Positions 61,801 through 64,000 of a stretch of DNA of 64,000 nt are shown one piece after another. Numbering within the stretch: position 1 is the stretch's first letter; each line of letters starts with the position of its first letter. The translations under genes were made by a program, and so were the position numbers. The notes beneath the pieces were generated by a model. That model was not told where the DNA came from. It saw nothing but the letters and a program-made list of their open reading frames with translations, and ran no database searches. The stretch is from assembly GCF_009730915.1 (NCBI RefSeq), contig NC_052481.1, positions 20,992,461 to 21,056,460 of the forward strand. Reading direction: 5' to 3'. The stretch is from Dioscorea cayenensis subsp. rotundata (lineage: Eukaryota; Streptophyta; Magnoliopsida; Dioscoreales; Dioscoreaceae).

Positions 61801-64000
61801 GAAAGTTTTAAGAGTCATATAACATTAATATCATGCCCTCTCATGAGAATCTCATCCTAAAATATTGTAATTCTAAACGGGCTTAAGAACATCTCCACTT
61901 CATGCACTAGAGCATGGGGCCGCATTGACAGTGGAATTATTATGACACTGAAAAGTCTAAATATGAAACCAGGTCCTATAAAGAACACGTAAATGAAACA
62001 GAAGTGATAAAATATTAGAGCATAAACACAGGACAATGTTAGACATGCAATATGCAAAAGTAAGTATTAAAAAACCATAATCACTAACCTCCAGGTATTT
62101 TCTGGAATAAAGGTACAAATACAACACTGGCAAGAAGTAACCATAGCATGTCAAAAAGGGAAGCTTCTTCTTCATTTATCTGCAAAGGAGTTAAAACTAA
62201 AAACTTGATGCAAGATCCATAAATCAAAAACCATGAAATGTGATATTGTTTTAGTAAGAACTTGCAATATGCAGAGTCTGTGGACTATGACTTCATGGAC
62301 AACCAACAAAAATAGACATACCTCTTGCTGGGGTAAGCGCTCAATGAGTTTCTTCAATCTTCTAGGGAACCTCCTTATCTCTCGAGCATAGGCTTTGCTG
62401 TTGAGGTCACTTCTTCAATACCAGTAATTATATCTTGCTGAGGAACCAACTGAGAATATTTTTCTGCTTTATTATTAAGAAACATTGTCCTGTGAAAGGG
62501 TGTAAGAGAGGGTAAGAGAAGAGAGAGCCTTTTTCTGCAACTAGCAGCAAATATGATCAAATATTAGGTTAGTCGAAGGACAATAACAAGAACAAATCAA
62601 CAACGAAACAGAGTAACTAGTTCAATATGACCTTCAAAAATAACAGGTGAAGGGAATATATACAGACCATCAACATGAACGAATGAAAGAAAGCATAACC
62701 AATAACACTACATAAGAAACATACTTTTAAGAAAGCAAGGGATGGGACAAGTTTCAATGAAGCTTTGATGGGAATCCAACCTCTGTCAACTAAAACTAGT
62801 CACTGATTGCAAACCTACCAGTGGCATATGCCTAGCAGGAACATTAAAAAAAAAAAACCGATTCTTAATCAAGGCAGAAAATCTTCTAAGAAAATGTATC
62901 CACCATAAACAGTTCCAACAAATAATAGTAAATGCTCATGAACAGTTGGTAGATAAAGTCAATCCTTTTTTCTTAACTCAAAATCAATAGCCAATGAAGA
63001 GGCTCTTGCATTGACGGTCATTAGAGTCGACATTAGTGTACATCATCGGTATGATGTTGACTAAATCAACTTCTTGTGAAATAAAGAGCGTAAAATTGTC
63101 CTAGAGCTAAACTTACCCCATCCCAAGAAGCATCATGCCAAGAACCAGCTTGGGAGCTTGCTTTCTCAAATAGGCAACAAGAGCTTGGAAGAAAGAGACA
63201 TACGTGATCTCTTCCCCATCTTCACTGAAAGAAAAAAACGATGCAGAGAAAAACCGAGAGGACTTCTTTAATAGTGCTTTCGGAACGTTGGGAGGCACAG
63301 AACCATCCTTTGTCAAGTCCTTTTGTTGTGCTTCCAGCTTCTTTCCTTGAAATCCATCAACTGATTTGTCAATCTCAGCTTCTGCTTCCCCATGTAAGTC
63401 TAAATTGATATTCCCATTCTCTTGATCAAGAATGTCATGAGACGAAACATAGCCTTTGGCACTTGGCCCAAATGCATCATCTGCCAATAAATCATCACCT
63501 GCCAAAGCATCTTCATCTCTTCCAATAATAGAATCACTACCGGTACCTCTGCTAAATTCCTCCTTTGTGACAAACTCTTCACTGATTACCTGGTTTTGAG
63601 AAGGTCCCTGCTGGTCAACAATATCAGCAGAAGAGATGGCCTTCTCGGCTCGCTGTAATGCAATTTCTGCATCATTCACACGTTGTGTAGCCTCAATTTC
63701 AAAAGCCACTGCCTGCTCAGCAAGAAGCATTATGTTAGCCACTTCCTCTTCTGCCTTTAATGCATCAAACTGAGCCTTCTCAGCTACCTCACTCAACCTA
63801 TCCACTTCCTTCTGCAGCTCCATTTTCTTGGCTTGTATTTTCTTCAAGTCTGCTTCACAGTATGCCAAGCAGATCTCACATTCCTTGATCTCTTCCTGCG
63901 CAAGTGCCACTGCTTCATCCTCATCATTCTGTTTGGAAGTTTCCACAGGCACTGCCTCCTTTCTTATTGAATCCAAAGCTTCTATGGCTAACTGTAACCT
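52860..64000 (-). CDS. KEA1/KEA2-type K+/H+ antiporter (chloroplast envelope), frame-damaged, 5' part beyond window
   Basis: The first exon in view (63117 to the edge) is open, acidic and coiled-coil (heptads around KKIQAKKMELQKEVDRLSE), the stromal domain of KEA1/2. Clean exons: 62089-62179 (SLFDMLWLLLASVVFVPLFQ), 59729-59788 (LSVERLSSMKKYVFGLG), 59516-59635 (GPAAIVIGNGLALSSTAVVL). Others keep the sequence but carry small indels: 62322-62489, 59906-60043 (SPVLGYLAAGILIGPYG), about 58788-58850, 57233-57306 (DLAVVVLLILIPL), 56963-57050, 56751-56840, 56500-56700 (SGLLLAETEFSL), 55675-55810 (APGGEFAFVAFGEAVNQ), 55051-55202 (AAGGQMIASRFDQQDVRSFM), 54442-54497 and 54304-54363 (RCK/KTN domain), 53105-53165 (ALDLPVYFGDAG), 52862-53020. 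The last KTN part is not found. KEA1/2 control plastid ion balance and development. Confidence 0.85.
58040..58700. mobile_element. Possible MITE-like insertion in a KEA intron
   Basis: It starts TTAGGGGCCCTTTGGTTAAAT, a terminal form common in Harbinger- and hAT-type MITEs, followed by an AT-rich non-coding stretch with repeated TTACATAAATGTTGTTTGG-like words. A matching right terminus was not found. Confidence 0.3.
61148..61575. mobile_element. LTR-like direct repeats with tandem 45-bp units in a KEA intron
   Basis: TATATAAACTCATTACACTT with CACAACCGATGCGGGACTAT and TTTCCAACA (61260-61318) recurs slightly diverged at 61519-61575. Between them lie three tandem units of about 45 bp containing CATGGACTTGTACAC and CTTGTGTCTCA (61390-61500). 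The layout suggests a small non-autonomous LTR element (TRIM-like) or two LTR ends. No protein is encoded. Confidence 0.4.

Overview
The window is nuclear DNA of a flowering plant. Its genes have GT-AG introns in AT-rich spacer and encode chloroplast or plastid-envelope proteins (APO, thioredoxin m, KEA antiporter), a plant-type MLO protein and a plant ankyrin acyl-CoA-binding protein. The repeats are those of plants: L1-type LINEs, hAT-like MITEs and a degenerate element with an SENP/Ulp1-like protease. The sequence alone does not fix the species; a monocot such as a yam is only a guess. A run of exactly 1000 N (26108-27107) shows this is a scaffold.

Layout. 1-1.0 kb: 5' exons of an APO gene (minus). 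2.0-2.7 kb: nested MITEs. 3.4-6.7 kb: an ankyrin-type acyl-CoA-binding protein (plus). 7.2-10.8 kb: a complete eight-exon BiP gene (minus) with an unfolded-protein-response promoter. 11.3-12.2 kb: LINE fragment. 13.0-15.9 kb: thioredoxin m (plus) with one frameshift. 18.6-25.2 kb: an odd, GC-richer block full of short same-orientation motifs, carrying a broken minus-strand gene chain that ends in an Ulp1-like protease. 27.1-29.0 kb: leucine-rich-repeat receptor-like pseudogene beside the gap. 29.0-35.2 kb: cluster of LINE pieces in both orientations. 35.4-39.8 kb: DEAD-box RNA helicase (plus) with several frameshifts. 41.7-44.5 kb: phosphomannomutase (plus), damaged in one exon. 45.3-47.7 kb: an intact 800-residue SF1-type splicing factor (minus) with a decapeptide repeat. 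48.9-51.1 kb: MLO gene with a stop and frameshifts (minus). 52.9-64.0 kb: a KEA1/2-type K+/H+ antiporter (minus), open at the window edge and apparently lacking its 3' end.

The genes are ordinary housekeeping and stress genes with no common pathway. BiP and the splicing factor are perfectly open. Helicase, phosphomannomutase, thioredoxin, MLO and KEA carry mainly one- or two-base indels inside otherwise highly conserved exons. Either several neighbours are decaying at once or the assembly has poorly polished patches; the indel-dominated pattern favours the second, though the MLO and KEA losses may be real. The least explained segment is 18.6-25.2 kb.
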